A stretch of DNA of 64,000 nucleotides, taken from Solirubrobacter pauli. GTDB taxonomy: Bacteria > Actinomycetota > Thermoleophilia > Solirubrobacterales > Solirubrobacteraceae. Positions 11,775 to 20,834 of the stretch are shown here, piece after piece. The translations under genes and the position numbers were made by a program. The DNA lies in the NCBI RefSeq assembly GCF_003633755.1, contig NZ_RBIL01000002.1, positions 2,513,221 to 2,577,220 of the forward strand. The letters run 5' to 3'. Every line of letters begins with the position of its first letter. Position 1 is the stretch's first letter. The notes below the pieces were generated by a model, which was not told the DNA's origin, searched no databases, and worked only from the letters and a program-made list of their open reading frames with translations.

Positions 11775-12659
11775 GTGTCGTCGTACCGCACCGCCATCGC
11801 CGCGCCCGCCCGCGTCGCGCGCCTCTCCCCCGCCGTGCTTCTCGCGCTCGTCGCGTGCCTCTTCGCGCCCCTCCCCGCCCAAGCCGCCAGCCCGCGAGTG
11901 GCGGCGCTGCAGGTCGCGCTGCGGCACCACGGGGTCTATTCCGGCACGGTCGACGGGCTCTCGGGGCCCGGCACCGCGGCGGCCGTGCGGCGGTTCCAGG
12001 CGCGGCGGGGCCTGACCGCCGACGGCGTCGTGGGTCCGCGCACGCGGCGCGCGTTCGGCACGCTCGGGCGGCATCCGATCGGCAGCCGGCCGCTGCGCGC
12101 GGGGCTCGCCGGGTGGGACGTCGCCGCACTGCAGTTCGCGCTCGGCGCGAAGGGGTTCGCGGGTGGTCCGGTCGACGGCGGCTTCGGGCCGCGCACCACC
12201 GCCGCGGTCCAACGGCTGCAGCGCTACGCCGGGCTGCGCGCCGACGGCGTCGCCGGGCCGGCGACGATGGCCGTCGTGCGCCGTCCTCCACCCGCCACCC
12301 CACCGGTTCGCAGGCCGATCGACGCGCCGATCGGCGACCGGTACGGCCCGCGCGGCAACACCTTCCACGCGGGCCTGGACTTCCCGGCGCCGTTCGGTAC
12401 GACCGTCCGCGCGGCCGCACCCGGCCGGGTCACGTTCGCGGGCTTCGCGACCGGCTGGGGTCTCGTGGTGACGGTCGACCACGGCGGCTGGAAGACGCGT
12501 TACGCGCACCTGTCCCGTGCCACCGTCTCCCCCGGCGCGTCGGTCGCGGCGGGCGAGCGCGTCGGCCTCGTCGGCGCGACCGGCGTGGCCACTGGCCCGC
12601 ACCTGCACTTCGAAGTGGTCGTGCGCGGGGCGAACGTGAACCCGGCGAACGGCCTCTAG
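11775..12659 (+). CDS. Secreted M23-family peptidase with two peptidoglycan-binding domains
   Basis: This 294-residue protein starts with a signal peptide (hydrophobic LSPAVLLALVACLFA, cleavage near AQAAS). Two PG_binding_1 repeats follow, at about 42-90 and 105-155 (VAALQVALRHHG ... VDGLSGPGT ... VRRFQ; VAALQFALGAKG ... VDGGFGPRT ... VQRLQ). The C-terminal LytM/M23 domain has HAGLDF, VVTVDHG, RYAHLS and the HLHFEV zinc site. It probably cuts peptide cross-links in the cell wall. The GTG start at 11775 gives a complete signal peptide. Confidence 0.9.
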   Translation: MSSYRTAIAAPARVARLSPAVLLALVACLFAPLPAQAASPRVAALQVALRHHGVYSGTVDGLSGPGTAAAVRRFQARRGLTADGVVGPRTRRAFGTLGRHPIGSRPLRAGLAGWDVAALQFALGAKGFAGGPVDGGFGPRTTAAVQRLQRYAGLRADGVAGPATMAVVRRPPPATPPVRRPIDAPIGDRYGPRGNTFHAGLDFPAPFGTTVRAAAPGRVTFAGFATGWGLVVTVDHGGWKTRYAHLSRATVSPGASVAAGERVGLVGATGVATGPHLHFEVVVRGANVNPANGL

Positions 12660-12707
12660 CCGGGGAACCGGGCAGGCGGACCGGCCCGGCAGGGCATCAT
12701 CTCGGCG

Positions 12708-13286
12708 GTGCCGGTCCACTCCATCGCCGACGCCGCCCTGCGCGTGCACCTCGAGGCGTTCTTCGCCGACCACGCGGTCGAGCTGCGGACCTGGCCGCAC
12801 GGCCCGATCCACGAGCGCGTCCCCGGGTTCGGCGTGTACGCCATCAGCCCCGGTCCTCGCCTGAAGGCCTGGAGCTACGTCACGACCGGGTGCTGGGACG
12901 CCGCCCACCAGGGCGAGCACGGGCTCGAGTTCATCCTCAGCTGCACGCGCGACGACGAACGCCACGTCGAGCGCCTCGCCATCCTCGCCCACTACCACGC
13001 CGGGCCGCCCGGGCAGCGGCTGGACCTCGGCCACACGACCTACGCCGGCGAGCCCTGGCTTCCGGGCTCGGCGCTCACGCACGACCTGATCGCGCTCCCC
13101 TACGCGTTCGGCCCGGACCTCGAGCGCTGCGACTGGCGCAACGGGCACATCCGCATCCTCACCGTGCAGCCCATCACCGAGGCCGAGCGCGACTTCAAGG
13201 TCGCCGAGGGCGTCGAGGCGCTCGAGCAGCGCTTCGAGGACGCGGGCATCGCGTGGACGGACCCGTTCCGCCCGTCGGTCGTGTGA
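12708..13286 (+). CDS. Suppressor-of-fused (SUFU) domain protein
   Basis: This 192-residue soluble protein resembles the bacterial SUFU family. It has a conserved WSYVTTGCW, then EHGLEFILSC, a DLGHTTYAGEPWLPGS segment and LPYAFGPDLERC. Bacterial SUFU proteins often act as immunity-like proteins in polymorphic toxin loci, but no toxin is recognisable beside this one. The function is therefore open. It starts with GTG at 12708. Confidence 0.6.
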   Translation: MPVHSIADAALRVHLEAFFADHAVELRTWPHGPIHERVPGFGVYAISPGPRLKAWSYVTTGCWDAAHQGEHGLEFILSCTRDDERHVERLAILAHYHAGPPGQRLDLGHTTYAGEPWLPGSALTHDLIALPYAFGPDLERCDWRNGHIRILTVQPITEAERDFKVAEGVEALEQRFEDAGIAWTDPFRPSVV

Positions 13287-13311
13287 CGTGGAGAACGGCT
13301 AGGTTCGCGCG

Positions 13312-13734
13312 ATGGACTTGGACCGCCTCGACGACGCCTCCAGGGAGCAGGTGCGGCCGCTCCTCGACGAGATGGCGGCTTCGCGCGCGCTGCTCGAGAC
13401 CGCACCCGAGCCCTGGCTGCGGTGGTGGCGGACCAGCGGCGAAGCCGAGCTGAGGTGCATCCTCATGACCGGCTGGGATCCCGTCGGGGCGATCGACGCG
13501 TGCTGGGACGAGTACGACGACTACCTGGAGGGCATCGTGAACCGCGTCCGATCGCCCGCTGATCACGAGCACATCGCGCCTGGGCTCGCCGACCACCTCG
13601 ACCACCTCATCCGCGACTACATGGGCACGCTCACCGACCGCCAACGCCACACCAACCGCTGGATCGCAGAGGTCATCGTCACGTGGCATCGGTGGACGCA
13701 GGACCGCGGCCGCATCGGCGGCTCGAGCGCCTGA
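13312..13734 (+). CDS. Hypothetical protein, acidic and tryptophan-rich
   Basis: This 140-residue protein has no recognised family. It is predicted soluble and mostly helical, with several Trp residues (WLRWWR, CWDEYDDY, WIAEVIVTWHRW). Codon use matches its neighbours and it is 25 bases downstream of the SUFU gene on the same strand, so the two may be cotranscribed. Confidence 0.55.
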   Translation: MDLDRLDDASREQVRPLLDEMAASRALLETAPEPWLRWWRTSGEAELRCILMTGWDPVGAIDACWDEYDDYLEGIVNRVRSPADHEHIAPGLADHLDHLIRDYMGTLTDRQRHTNRWIAEVIVTWHRWTQDRGRIGGSSA

Positions 13735-13790
13735 GCGCAGCCGACGGCGAACGCTCTCCGCGCCGGCGAACCGCCGTCACCCCCGGTGGG

Positions 13791-14114
13791 TCAGACGGGC
13801 TCGATGACCGGGTCGGTGATCACGTCGTCATCGATGCCGAAGGTGAACGCGAACGACAACGGGCCCCCCGGGAAGTCTCCGTCGCCGGAGGCCACGAGGC
13901 GGCCGTCCTCGTACGAGGTCGGCGTGAGGACGATCTTGGGGTTCACCAGATGGACCTGGAAGAACTCGCGGAGCTCGGCTTCGGTGGCGAAGGTGGTGCC
14001 GGCATCGACGATGGTCGCACCGGGCGCGAACGCCGCCTCCAGGGCCTTTGCGTCGTGCGCGTTGGTGGCCGCGACGAAGGTCTCGATGGCCCTGGGCAGG
14101 GTGATGGCGGTCAT
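13791..14114 (-). CDS. SnoaL/NTF2-like protein under MarR-type control
   Basis: This 107-residue protein has a typical SnoaL-like start (AIETFVAATNAHDAKALEAAF) and a DAGTTFATEAELREFFQ segment. The fold is a small alpha+beta cone used by enzymes and ligand-binding proteins, and the substrate is unknown. The ATG at 14114 has GAAGGAAG upstream. An extension to 14264 would run through the operator palindrome and is rejected. It is divergent from the MarR gene, sharing the operator at 14171-14200. Confidence 0.75.
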   Translation of the reverse strand: MTAITLPRAIETFVAATNAHDAKALEAAFAPGATIVDAGTTFATEAELREFFQVHLVNPKIVLTPTSYEDGRLVASGDGDFPGGPLSFAFTFGIDDDVITDPVIEPV

Positions 14115-14170
14115 GGCTTGCGCTTCCTTCGATCGGGGGTTCCGGGGATTGAGCTTGAGCTCGATCGTAG

Positions 14171-14200
14171 CAAAGTCCTGTCCTACAGGACAGTACTTTG
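14171..14200. promoter_or_regulatory. MarR-type operator palindrome, copy 1
   Basis: Inner arms CTGTCCT/AGGACAG (14178-14193) are flanked by outer arms CAAAGT/ACTTTG in perfect symmetry. The result is a 30-bp palindrome broken only at one flank pair and the two central bases. It sits between the divergent SnoaL-like and MarR genes. The same core recurs at 15621-15640. Confidence 0.75.
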
Positions 14201-14227
14201 CCTCCGGAAGCCCGTAAGGTCTCCTGC

Positions 14228-14758
14228 ATGGCCAACGCGCAACCAGCCAAGGATGTTCGCCCACGGGGAGCGAGCGACTTCCCCTACCGATCGCCGCTGC
14301 TCGCGAACCTGAGCGCGTTGATCCTGCTGTGGGAATCGCCCTCGATGCAGGGCGAGATCCTCGCCAAGAGCGGCGAGTCCCTCGACCAGCCGGCGCACCA
14401 GACGCTGCGGCTCCTGCTGGCCTGGGGCTCGATGCGCCCGACGGCGCTCGCCGACGCGCTGGGCACCGGTGCCTCGTACGTGAGCAAGATCGTGCGGCGC
14501 CTGGAGCAGGACGGCCTGGTGGAGCGCGCGACCGACCCCTCGGATCGCCGCGCCAGCCTGATCACCCTCACGGAGGCCGGAGAGACGGCGGCGCGCGGCG
14601 TCTACGAGCTCGGGGACCGGATGATCGCGGAGGTGCTCAGCGGCTGGTCCGCGGCGGACGTCCGCCGCTACACCGAGCTGACCGAGCGCTTCGTCAGCGA
14701 CGCGATCAGCTCGGCGGAGCGGATGCGTGAGCGAGGACTGCTCTCCCACGTGCCGTGA
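14228..14758 (+). CDS. MarR-family transcriptional regulator
   Basis: This 176-residue protein carries a winged helix-turn-helix of MarR type. The segments are HQTLRLLLAWGSMRPTALADAL, then GASYVSKIVRRLEQDGLVER and DPSDRRASLITLTEAG, which includes the wing with DRR. Long helices at both ends serve dimerisation. It probably represses itself, the divergent SnoaL-like gene and the nearby SDR gene through the shared palindrome, responding to an unknown small ligand. The ATG at 14228 was preferred over the in-frame start at 14198, which lies inside the operator. Confidence 0.88.
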   Translation: MANAQPAKDVRPRGASDFPYRSPLLANLSALILLWESPSMQGEILAKSGESLDQPAHQTLRLLLAWGSMRPTALADALGTGASYVSKIVRRLEQDGLVERATDPSDRRASLITLTEAGETAARGVYELGDRMIAEVLSGWSAADVRRYTELTERFVSDAISSAERMRERGLLSHVP

Positions 14759-14766
14759 TCGGCGGC

Positions 14767-15552
14767 TCAGACGGTGGCGACGGTGCCGCCGTCGATCACG
14801 TACTCGGCGCCCACGATCGCCGAGGCTCGGTCAGACACCAGGAAGCCCACCAGGTCGGCGACCTCGTCCGGGTACGCGAACCGGCCCAGCGGAATGCCGC
14901 CGAGGGAGTCGTAGACCTTCTGCTCTGCCGCCTCTCGGGTGAGCCCCTCGGGCTTGGCGATCAGATCGACGAACCCCTCCCACGCCTCGGTCATGATCCC
15001 ACCGGGGCTGACCGCGTTGACCCGCACGCCCCTCGGCGCCAGCTCGTTCGCCAGACCTTTGCTGTACGTGCGCAGCGCGGCCTTGGCGGCGGCGTAGGGC
15101 AGCGTGGCGTCGAACAGCGGCATCTGGTTCTGGATGGAGGTGACGTGCAGCACCACCCCCGAGCCTGCCTCGATCATCGAGGGCACGAGCGCTCGATCGA
15201 GACGCACGGCGCCCAGGAGGTTGAGCTGCAGCTCGGCCTGCCACTGGTCGTCGGAGATCACCGCGAACCCGCCGGCAGGCGTCGAAGAGCCGCCGACGTT
15301 GTGCACGAGGATCTCGACTCCCCCGGCCTCGAGCAGCCGCTCCGCGACGAGCGCGGAGCCTTCGGCGGTCGAGGTGTCGGCCGCGATGAACCGGTCGGGG
15401 AACGCGTAGCCCTCCGGCATCGATCGCGCCGTCACGTAGACATCGGCGCCCAGCGCTCGCAGGCGGTCCGCCGTCGCCTTGCCCGCCCCCTTGGACCCGC
15501 CGGTGACCAACGCGCGGCGGCCGTCGAGCCGATCACGTTCTGAAGCTGCCAT
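14767..15552 (-). CDS. Short-chain dehydrogenase/reductase
   Basis: This 261-residue classical SDR has the cofactor motif TGGSKGAG at 17-24 and HNVGG near 84. The catalytic Ser139, Tyr153 and Lys157 (YAAAK) are followed by the substrate loop PGGIMTEAW. It reduces or oxidises a ketone/alcohol with NAD(P), and the substrate is not predictable. It converges with the MarR gene, and its upstream region carries the second operator copy, so it is a likely target of that regulator. Confidence 0.9.
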   Translation of the reverse strand: MAASERDRLDGRRALVTGGSKGAGKATADRLRALGADVYVTARSMPEGYAFPDRFIAADTSTAEGSALVAERLLEAGGVEILVHNVGGSSTPAGGFAVISDDQWQAELQLNLLGAVRLDRALVPSMIEAGSGVVLHVTSIQNQMPLFDATLPYAAAKAALRTYSKGLANELAPRGVRVNAVSPGGIMTEAWEGFVDLIAKPEGLTREAAEQKVYDSLGGIPLGRFAYPDEVADLVGFLVSDRASAIVGAEYVIDGGTVATV

Positions 15553-15620
15553 GAGTTACCTCGCTTGGGCTGTCGCCCCGTCGTGAGCTGAGTGGACGTC
15601 GAAAGCGAAGCTAGCAGATT

Positions 15621-15640
15621 TACTGTCCTGCAGGACAGTA
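15621..15640. promoter_or_regulatory. MarR-type operator palindrome, copy 2
   Basis: This is a perfect 20-bp palindrome with arms TACTGTCCTG/CAGGACAGTA. It shares the ACTGTCCT core with copy 1, and the right flank is also similar (TCTTG against CTTTG). It lies about 70 bp upstream of the SDR start. Confidence 0.75.
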
Positions 15641-15754
15641 TCTTGGAGACGTGTCCCGCCGAGCCTCCCAGAACGGCCGGGTTCCGGCACGACGATCGGC
15701 GAGGGCGGCGGGGTCCTCACGGGGAGGGTGTTGAGAGACTCCCACGCTGTGTAG

Positions 15755-15784
15755 TTGACAGGTTCTCGGGGGGACCTCTACTGT
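15755..15784 (+). promoter_or_regulatory. Probable sigma-70-type promoter of the M28 peptidase gene
   Basis: TTGACA at 15755-15760 and TACTGT at 15779-15784 are separated by 18 bases. They lie about 65 bp before the ATG at 15850, whose ribosome binding site is GGAGGGG. Confidence 0.5.
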
Positions 15785-15849
15785 CGGTCGGAGTCTCCTG
15801 AGGCGCAGAGGACTGGTTCTGCGTCGACGGCTACATCACGGAGGGGTCC

Positions 15850-18099
15850 ATGAAACACGCGCTACGCATGGCGACCACGACGGCCGCCATCGCTGCGTTC
15901 GGCATCTTCGCCGGTCCTGCGACCGCGCAGACGCCCAAGCCGAGCTACTACGACGAGCTCGTCGGCAATCTCGACGCGGCCAACTCATACGAGACCGTCC
16001 GCCACCTCGCCAATGACATCGGCGGGCGCTTCTCCGGCACGCGCCAGGAGGACCAGGCCGCCGAGTGGCTCAAGCAGCAGATGGACGGGTTCGGGTATCA
16101 GACCAAGATCAACCAGTACCACGGGTCGGCGACGACCTCGTCGGGCGTGGTTCGCTCACCGGACACCAAGCTCTATCCCGGTCCGACCTGGATCATGCGT
16201 GCCGCGAGCAACTCGAAGATGACCGGGTACGACACGCCCATCAGCGGCGAGGTCATCTGGATCAACAACAGCGGCGCCACCGCGGCTGACTTCCCGGCTT
16301 CGACCACGGGCAAGATCGCGGCCATCAACAACGTCACGGGCGCCGCGCTCAACACGGCGGTCGTCAACGCCACGGCCGCGGGCGCGATCGGCGTGATCAA
16401 CATGGGCACCGGCAACTCGCCGCAGGGAGCGTTCACGCTCACCACCGCGGCGACCATCCCGGTGGTGTCCTCCGCCGACGTGCAGTCGGACACGATCAAG
16501 GAGCTGGTGTGCGCCCCGGGTCCTGACGGCTCGGTGTTCGCCCCGCACGCGGGCGGTACCGTCGGGCCGACGCAGAACGGCCCCTGGTGCGCCGATCAGA
16601 AGAAGTTGACGCTGACGATCGCGACGGAGACCGTCACCGCCAACTCGGCGGCCACCGCCGACGCTCCCGGCCTCTCCACGCGCGCGGTCATCACCGCGGA
16701 GAAGCAGGCGGTCAACGATGTCTTCGACACCGCGCCGATCGTCGGCATGGGCGGGCACATCGACTCGACGTTCGGCTCGCCGGGCGCGCACGACGACGCT
16801 ACCGGCGAGGGCATCTGGCTCGAGGTCGCGCGCGTCATGAAGGACCTGCGGCTCAACAAGGAGATCCGCTTCGGCGGCTTCGGCGGCGAGGAGCAGGGCC
16901 TGACCGGTTCCACCGCCTGGGGCAACGATCACCTCTACGTCGGCTCTGATACCGACAACAACCCGCTGACGGCGAACGTCCCCGCCACGCCGCGCACGCC
17001 GAGCGCTGAGGCCAAGCGCTACATCGGCCAGTGGCAGATGGACATGACCGGCACGACGTTCGCTCCCGCCAGGCTGTGGGCGCTCACGGTCGACGGCAAG
17101 CCCAACCGCGTGACCGATGAGGCCTTCAAGGCTGCGCAGCGCAGCGGCATCTCAACCGGTGACGGCAACTACTTCGACCAGTGCAAGCTGTCGCAGTCCG
17201 ACCACGTGCCGTTCCACAACGCCGGCATCCCGGCGGCGCTGTTCATCCACCTGAACTACATCAAGTCGGCCAACAAGGACTGCACGACCGGCGGCAGCAG
17301 CTCGAACTGCACCGGGTGCAGCTACAACATCGAGCCCGTCTACCACACGTCGCGTGACGCGATGGACAACGTCTCGCAGGTGCACCTGCAGGAGCAGCTC
17401 GACATCATCGGCGCCTCCTACATCTGGAACGCGCTGAACGCGGTCAACATCACGGCCACCAACGCCGCGGGCGCGCCGGTCGCCGGCGCCGACGTCACCG
17501 GCGACTGCGGTGACGGCGTGCGCGGCTTCGGCAAGACCGACGCGGCCGGCAAGATCGAGGTCCGCGTCCCGTCCGTGACCTGCGACTTCAAGGTCGGCAA
17601 CGGCGTCGCCAAGGGCGTCGCGGTCGCGGGTGACATCCAGCTGCCGCTCGTCGCCACCAGCGCCGACGGCTCCGCGACCGGCACGGTCCCCGCGACCCTG
17701 TCGCTGACGCTGGGCACCCCGGCCAAGTTCGACCCGTTCATCCCGGGCACGACGAAGACCTACGAGTCCTCGACCATGGCCACCGTGATCTCCACCGCCG
17801 GTGACGCGCTCCTGAGCGTCGCCGACCCGTCCAGCACGGCCACCGGCCACCTGGTCAACGGCACGTTCTCCCTGCCGCAGCCGCTGCAGGCCCGTGCCCG
17901 CAACGCCGCCAACACCGGCACCGCGTACAACAACGTCGGCTCCAGCGCCTCGCCGCTGAACCTGCTGATGTACAACGGCCCGGTGTCCAACGACAACGTG
18001 ACGCTCGGCTTCAGCCAGCTGATCAACTCGGGTGACGCGCTCCGCACGGGCACCTACAGCAAGACGCTGACCTTCACCCTCAGCACCACCAACCCGTAG
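15850..18099 (+). CDS. Secreted M28-family aminopeptidase with C-terminal lineage-specific domain
   Basis: The 749-residue protein starts with a signal peptide ending near TAQTP. The M28 catalytic domain is interrupted by a PA-type insert at about residues 120-260. Zinc ligands by family analogy are His303 (GHIDST), Asp315 (HDDATG), Glu348 (GGEEQG), Asp398 (MDMTG) and His456 (SDHVPFH). A carboxypeptidase-regulatory-like segment follows at about 530-600. The last 145 residues form a beta-rich domain ([37 protein letters not shown]) also found at the end of the aldose epimerase at the right edge of the window. It is probably an extracellular peptidase used for nutrient scavenging. Confidence 0.9.
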   Translation: MKHALRMATTTAAIAAFGIFAGPATAQTPKPSYYDELVGNLDAANSYETVRHLANDIGGRFSGTRQEDQAAEWLKQQMDGFGYQTKINQYHGSATTSSGVVRSPDTKLYPGPTWIMRAASNSKMTGYDTPISGEVIWINNSGATAADFPASTTGKIAAINNVTGAALNTAVVNATAAGAIGVINMGTGNSPQGAFTLTTAATIPVVSSADVQSDTIKELVCAPGPDGSVFAPHAGGTVGPTQNGPWCADQKKLTLTIATETVTANSAATADAPGLSTRAVITAEKQAVNDVFDTAPIVGMGGHIDSTFGSPGAHDDATGEGIWLEVARVMKDLRLNKEIRFGGFGGEEQGLTGSTAWGNDHLYVGSDTDNNPLTANVPATPRTPSAEAKRYIGQWQMDMTGTTFAPARLWALTVDGKPNRVTDEAFKAAQRSGISTGDGNYFDQCKLSQSDHVPFHNAGIPAALFIHLNYIKSANKDCTTGGSSSNCTGCSYNIEPVYHTSRDAMDNVSQVHLQEQLDIIGASYIWNALNAVNITATNAAGAPVAGADVTGDCGDGVRGFGKTDAAGKIEVRVPSVTCDFKVGNGVAKGVAVAGDIQLPLVATSADGSATGTVPATLSLTLGTPAKFDPFIPGTTKTYESSTMATVISTAGDALLSVADPSSTATGHLVNGTFSLPQPLQARARNAANTGTAYNNVGSSASPLNLLMYNGPVSNDNVTLGFSQLINSGDALRTGTYSKTLTFTLSTTNP

Positions 18100-18113
18100 T
18101 CAGACGGCGGGAA

Positions 18114-18143
18114 GGAGGGGCGGCGCCTCATCGCCGCCCCTCC
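18114..18143 (+). terminator. Strong hairpin after the M28 peptidase gene
   Basis: A perfect 12-bp stem (GGAGGGGCGGCG pairing with CGCCGCCCCTCC) has a six-base loop and starts 15 bases after the stop. There is no T-run, as is common for terminators in very GC-rich actinobacteria. Confidence 0.7.
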
Positions 18144-18148
18144 GCTCG

Positions 18149-18267
18149 TCACGACGTCGCGGGCGCCAGCGCGTCCGCCGCGTGCTCGATGAGGGCCGCG
18201 ACGTCGTCCGGACGCGACACCATCGGCACGTGGCTCGACGGGATCTCCAGCGGCGACGTGCTGCGCT
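18149..18267 (-). pseudogene. C-terminal remnant of an alpha/beta hydrolase
   Basis: Thirty-nine codons on the minus strand read AKRSTSPLEIPSSHVPMVSR and then PDDVAALIEHAADAL before a stop. This is the usual C-terminal end of an alpha/beta hydrolase, with the catalytic His in SSHVPM. The rest of the gene is missing, because the stop of the binding-protein gene lies just upstream in another frame. It looks like a gene replaced by insertion or deletion. Confidence 0.5.
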
Positions 18268-18282
18268 TCGCGGTCGAGCCGC

Positions 18283-19143
18283 TCAGGGAAGGACCGCGCC
18301 GGTGGCGGCGAACGCGCTGCGTGCGCGCTCGGAGCGCAGGAACGTGACGTACCGCTTGACCATCAGGCGGTCGAGCGCGCGACGGGAGCGCTTCTTCGAC
18401 ATCGCGAAGTACACCGGGAAGGCGCCCGGATAGGTCAGCGACCGCACCGTGTCCTCGCTCGGCGTGACGCCGTCGAGCGGCACGATGCACGCTGCCTCGG
18501 CCGGAAGGGCACGGACGGACGAGAACGGGACGACGGAGGCCGAGCTCCGGTCCTGCATCGTCGCGCCGAGGCCCCCGTTCGAGGACAGAGCCGCGCCCGG
18601 TGGCAGCTTCTCCACGCCGAACAGGCCGTACGGGAAGCCGTCGCCGGTCAGATGCAGGCTGACGCGTCCGGCGTCCGATCCGACCTGGGACCAGTCGGTG
18701 ATCTCGCCGCTGGCCACGCTCTTGGCCTGCGCGTAGGTGAGCCCGCCGCAAGCCGGGTTGGCGCGATTGAGCACGAGGACGTCGGCGTCGCGGGCGACGT
18801 CGGCGAGCACGTCGGCACGCTTCTGCTCGGCGGCGGTCAGGGGCCGGTCGATGAACAGCCCCGCGTCGGGGTCGAACGCGAACGTACCCGCGGCCACCGC
18901 CGCTGTGGGCGCGTTGGCGACCGTGTTGTTCCACTGCGCCCGGTAGGTGCGCTTGCCGACCTTGACGTTGAACCACCCGCGCGGCCGGATGCCCGCGACC
19001 GGGATGAACCCGAGCTGCTGCGCGAACCGGGGCGCGACCGTCGCGTTGACCTGCCAGTAGACCTTCTCCGGCTTGGGCGCGCCCTGGGCCGTGGCCGCGG
19101 GCAGGAGCAGCGCGACCAGCGTCGCGACGGCGAGGCGAGACAT
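18283..19143 (-). CDS. Secreted PstS-like periplasmic-binding-fold protein
   Basis: This 286-residue protein begins with a signal peptide (MSRLAVATLVALLLPAATA). The body resembles the phosphate/molybdate-type binding fold. It has AQAKSVASGEITDWSQVG, like the hinge motif of PstS, a central glycine/serine-rich ligand loop (SSNGGLGATMQ) and GVTPSEDTVRSLTYPGAFPV near the end. No ABC transporter genes flank it, so it may be an orphan ligand-binding protein. The ATG at 19143 gives the complete signal peptide, and an in-frame extension to 19266 is not supported. Confidence 0.7.
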   Translation of the reverse strand: MSRLAVATLVALLLPAATAQGAPKPEKVYWQVNATVAPRFAQQLGFIPVAGIRPRGWFNVKVGKRTYRAQWNNTVANAPTAAVAAGTFAFDPDAGLFIDRPLTAAEQKRADVLADVARDADVLVLNRANPACGGLTYAQAKSVASGEITDWSQVGSDAGRVSLHLTGDGFPYGLFGVEKLPPGAALSSNGGLGATMQDRSSASVVPFSSVRALPAEAACIVPLDGVTPSEDTVRSLTYPGAFPVYFAMSKKRSRRALDRLMVKRYVTFLRSERARSAFAATGAVLP

Positions 19144-19269
19144 GTCCCAACAACGAACGGCAGCCGGCGTAACTCGCGCTGGGGCGCAGTCGACCGTTGC
19201 GTCACCAGCCACGACGGACACGGCGATCTGCCCCGCCTGGTACGTCGACCCCACCCGCGTCATCACCGA

Positions 19270-19626
19270 CTAGAAGCCCAGAGGCGGGTTCACCAGCAAT
19301 GCGGCGCAGCCCAGCGCGCCCACACCGACCGCGACGGCGAGCAGCTGAGCGGAACGTCGTGTGGCGACGACCCATGCGAGCGCATACAGCAGCGCCGCTT
19401 CACACAGCAACGCAGCGGCAAGACCGAGCGTCTCGGCCGGCGGACTCCCGAAGTCCTCGACATATCCGTTGAACAGCAGCGCCAACAGCCCGAACAGGCC
19501 GACGACCGATCCCGCCAGGCCGGCGATCACGGCGACACCGGTCCGGCGGCGCGCCGGCCACGCGAAGCGCGCGATCAACGCAACGGGTCCTACGGAAAGT
19601 GCCAAAGCGACGAGCCAGAAGGTCAT
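19270..19626 (-). CDS. Small integral membrane protein
   Basis: This 118-residue protein has about four hydrophobic segments (FWLVALALSVGPVALIA, VIAGLAGSVVGLFGLLALLF, LGLAAALLCEAALLYALAWVV, LLAVAVGVGALGCAALL). The family is not recognised. The ATG at 19626 follows GGAG at a good distance. Confidence 0.65.
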   Translation of the reverse strand: MTFWLVALALSVGPVALIARFAWPARRRTGVAVIAGLAGSVVGLFGLLALLFNGYVEDFGSPPAETLGLAAALLCEAALLYALAWVVATRRSAQLLAVAVGVGALGCAALLVNPPLGF

Positions 19627-19923
19627 CGGTGAGCGCTCCGTCGAGGCACCTGAACGTATCGGCACCCGCTCCCCCGATCTGAACCGGCATCGAGCCACGC
19701 AGCGATCGTGACCGGCGGCGGAGTGGCGGATCGTCGACGAGGGCTGCTCGTGCCGACGGTCAGGTGACGCGCTCTGGGCACCGGAAGCGACACAGCGCGG
19801 CCGCGCCGATGTCCTTCCTGTCCGCGCCGGACAGCACGCTCGGGGCGATGCGGGAGACGGCCATGTAGGCCCGAAGTCGCGGCTGGACGCACGGCGGAGT
19901 CGTCGAACCGCGATGCTTTGGCG
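19627..19923. other. Intergenic region without recognised content
   Basis: Nearly 300 bases lie between the divergent membrane-protein and DUF1963 genes. No convincing coding sequence, repeat or RNA is visible. Promoters for both genes presumably lie here. Confidence 0.4.
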
Positions 19924-20748
19924 ATGTTGACGCAGAGCGAAGTCCGTACCTTGGCGGACGACCTTGGGCTCGGGCATCTCGCTGAAGGTCTCGTTGAGGC
20001 GCTGCGCCCGGTCTATCGGCTCGAGCTCTCCTCGGATGGCGATGTGGTGCGGATCGGAGGGACGCCCGACCTTGTCGAAGGCGAGCAGTGGCCGTGCAAC
20101 CCGCGCGGGGTCGCGTTGACGTTCATCGCGCAGTTGGAGCCCTCACGGTTGCCGACGCTTCCCGCGGCCGACACGTCGGCCGCCGGCTGGCTCGGCGACC
20201 GGCGATGCATACGCCTCTTCGCGGATCTCTACGACCGACCGTTGGACACCACAGCGCTCGTGGCGCTGGTCGCCGACGCGGCCGCTCCGTGCGTCAACGC
20301 GGCACAGCCGACGCGCCCACCAAGCCTGTTCGAGGAACGCGCGGTCGGCGCTCTCGACCAGTGCCCTGTCGACGCGGTTCCCGCCTGGGCGCTGGACGGG
20401 TCACATCCCGCTGTGGCTGCCGCCGAGCGGATCGACCACGGCGACATGCTCCGCGACGCGCCTCTGCTGGAGCTCAGTCACCGGCTGCACACGACCCAGG
20501 AGCTGCTGCCGGGTTGGCAGCTGCTGCCACGACTTCTCGGCCCTCTGGACGAGGAAGCCGCCGAACTGTCCATCACGTTTCCAGGGATCGATCCCGAGCT
20601 CGAAGACGCACGCGCCTGGACCGTGCTGCTGCAGCTCGGAGAGCCGTTCTTCAGCTACCCCGGGGGTCTGTACGTGCTGATCCCCAGCGCCGATCTCGCA
20701 GAGCACCGCTACGACCGCGCGCTGGCCGGGTGCGGGCCTGTCGGCTGA
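19924..20748 (+). CDS. DUF1963 (YwqG-like) protein, cytoplasmic
   Basis: This 274-residue protein lacks a signal peptide. The DUF1963 signature is visible as IGGTPDLVEGEQWP and ALTFIAQLEPSRLP. The ending (LQLGEPFFSYPGGLYVLIP, ADLAEHRYDRA) matches the family's last strands. The family function is unknown, with YwqG of Bacillus as its type member. It is a distant relative of the secreted pair at 24.1-25.8 kb. The ATG at 19924 was chosen over the TTG six bases upstream. Confidence 0.65.
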   Translation: MLTQSEVRTLADDLGLGHLAEGLVEALRPVYRLELSSDGDVVRIGGTPDLVEGEQWPCNPRGVALTFIAQLEPSRLPTLPAADTSAAGWLGDRRCIRLFADLYDRPLDTTALVALVADAAAPCVNAAQPTRPPSLFEERAVGALDQCPVDAVPAWALDGSHPAVAAAERIDHGDMLRDAPLLELSHRLHTTQELLPGWQLLPRLLGPLDEEAAELSITFPGIDPELEDARAWTVLLQLGEPFFSYPGGLYVLIPSADLAEHRYDRALAGCGPVG

Positions 20749-20834
20749 CGCGCAGTCGACGTCAGAGCCGGCCAAGAGGAGGGCACCGGCACGCAACGTC
20801 TCTCGAATCCGCCGTACCGGACGAATACTCGAGC

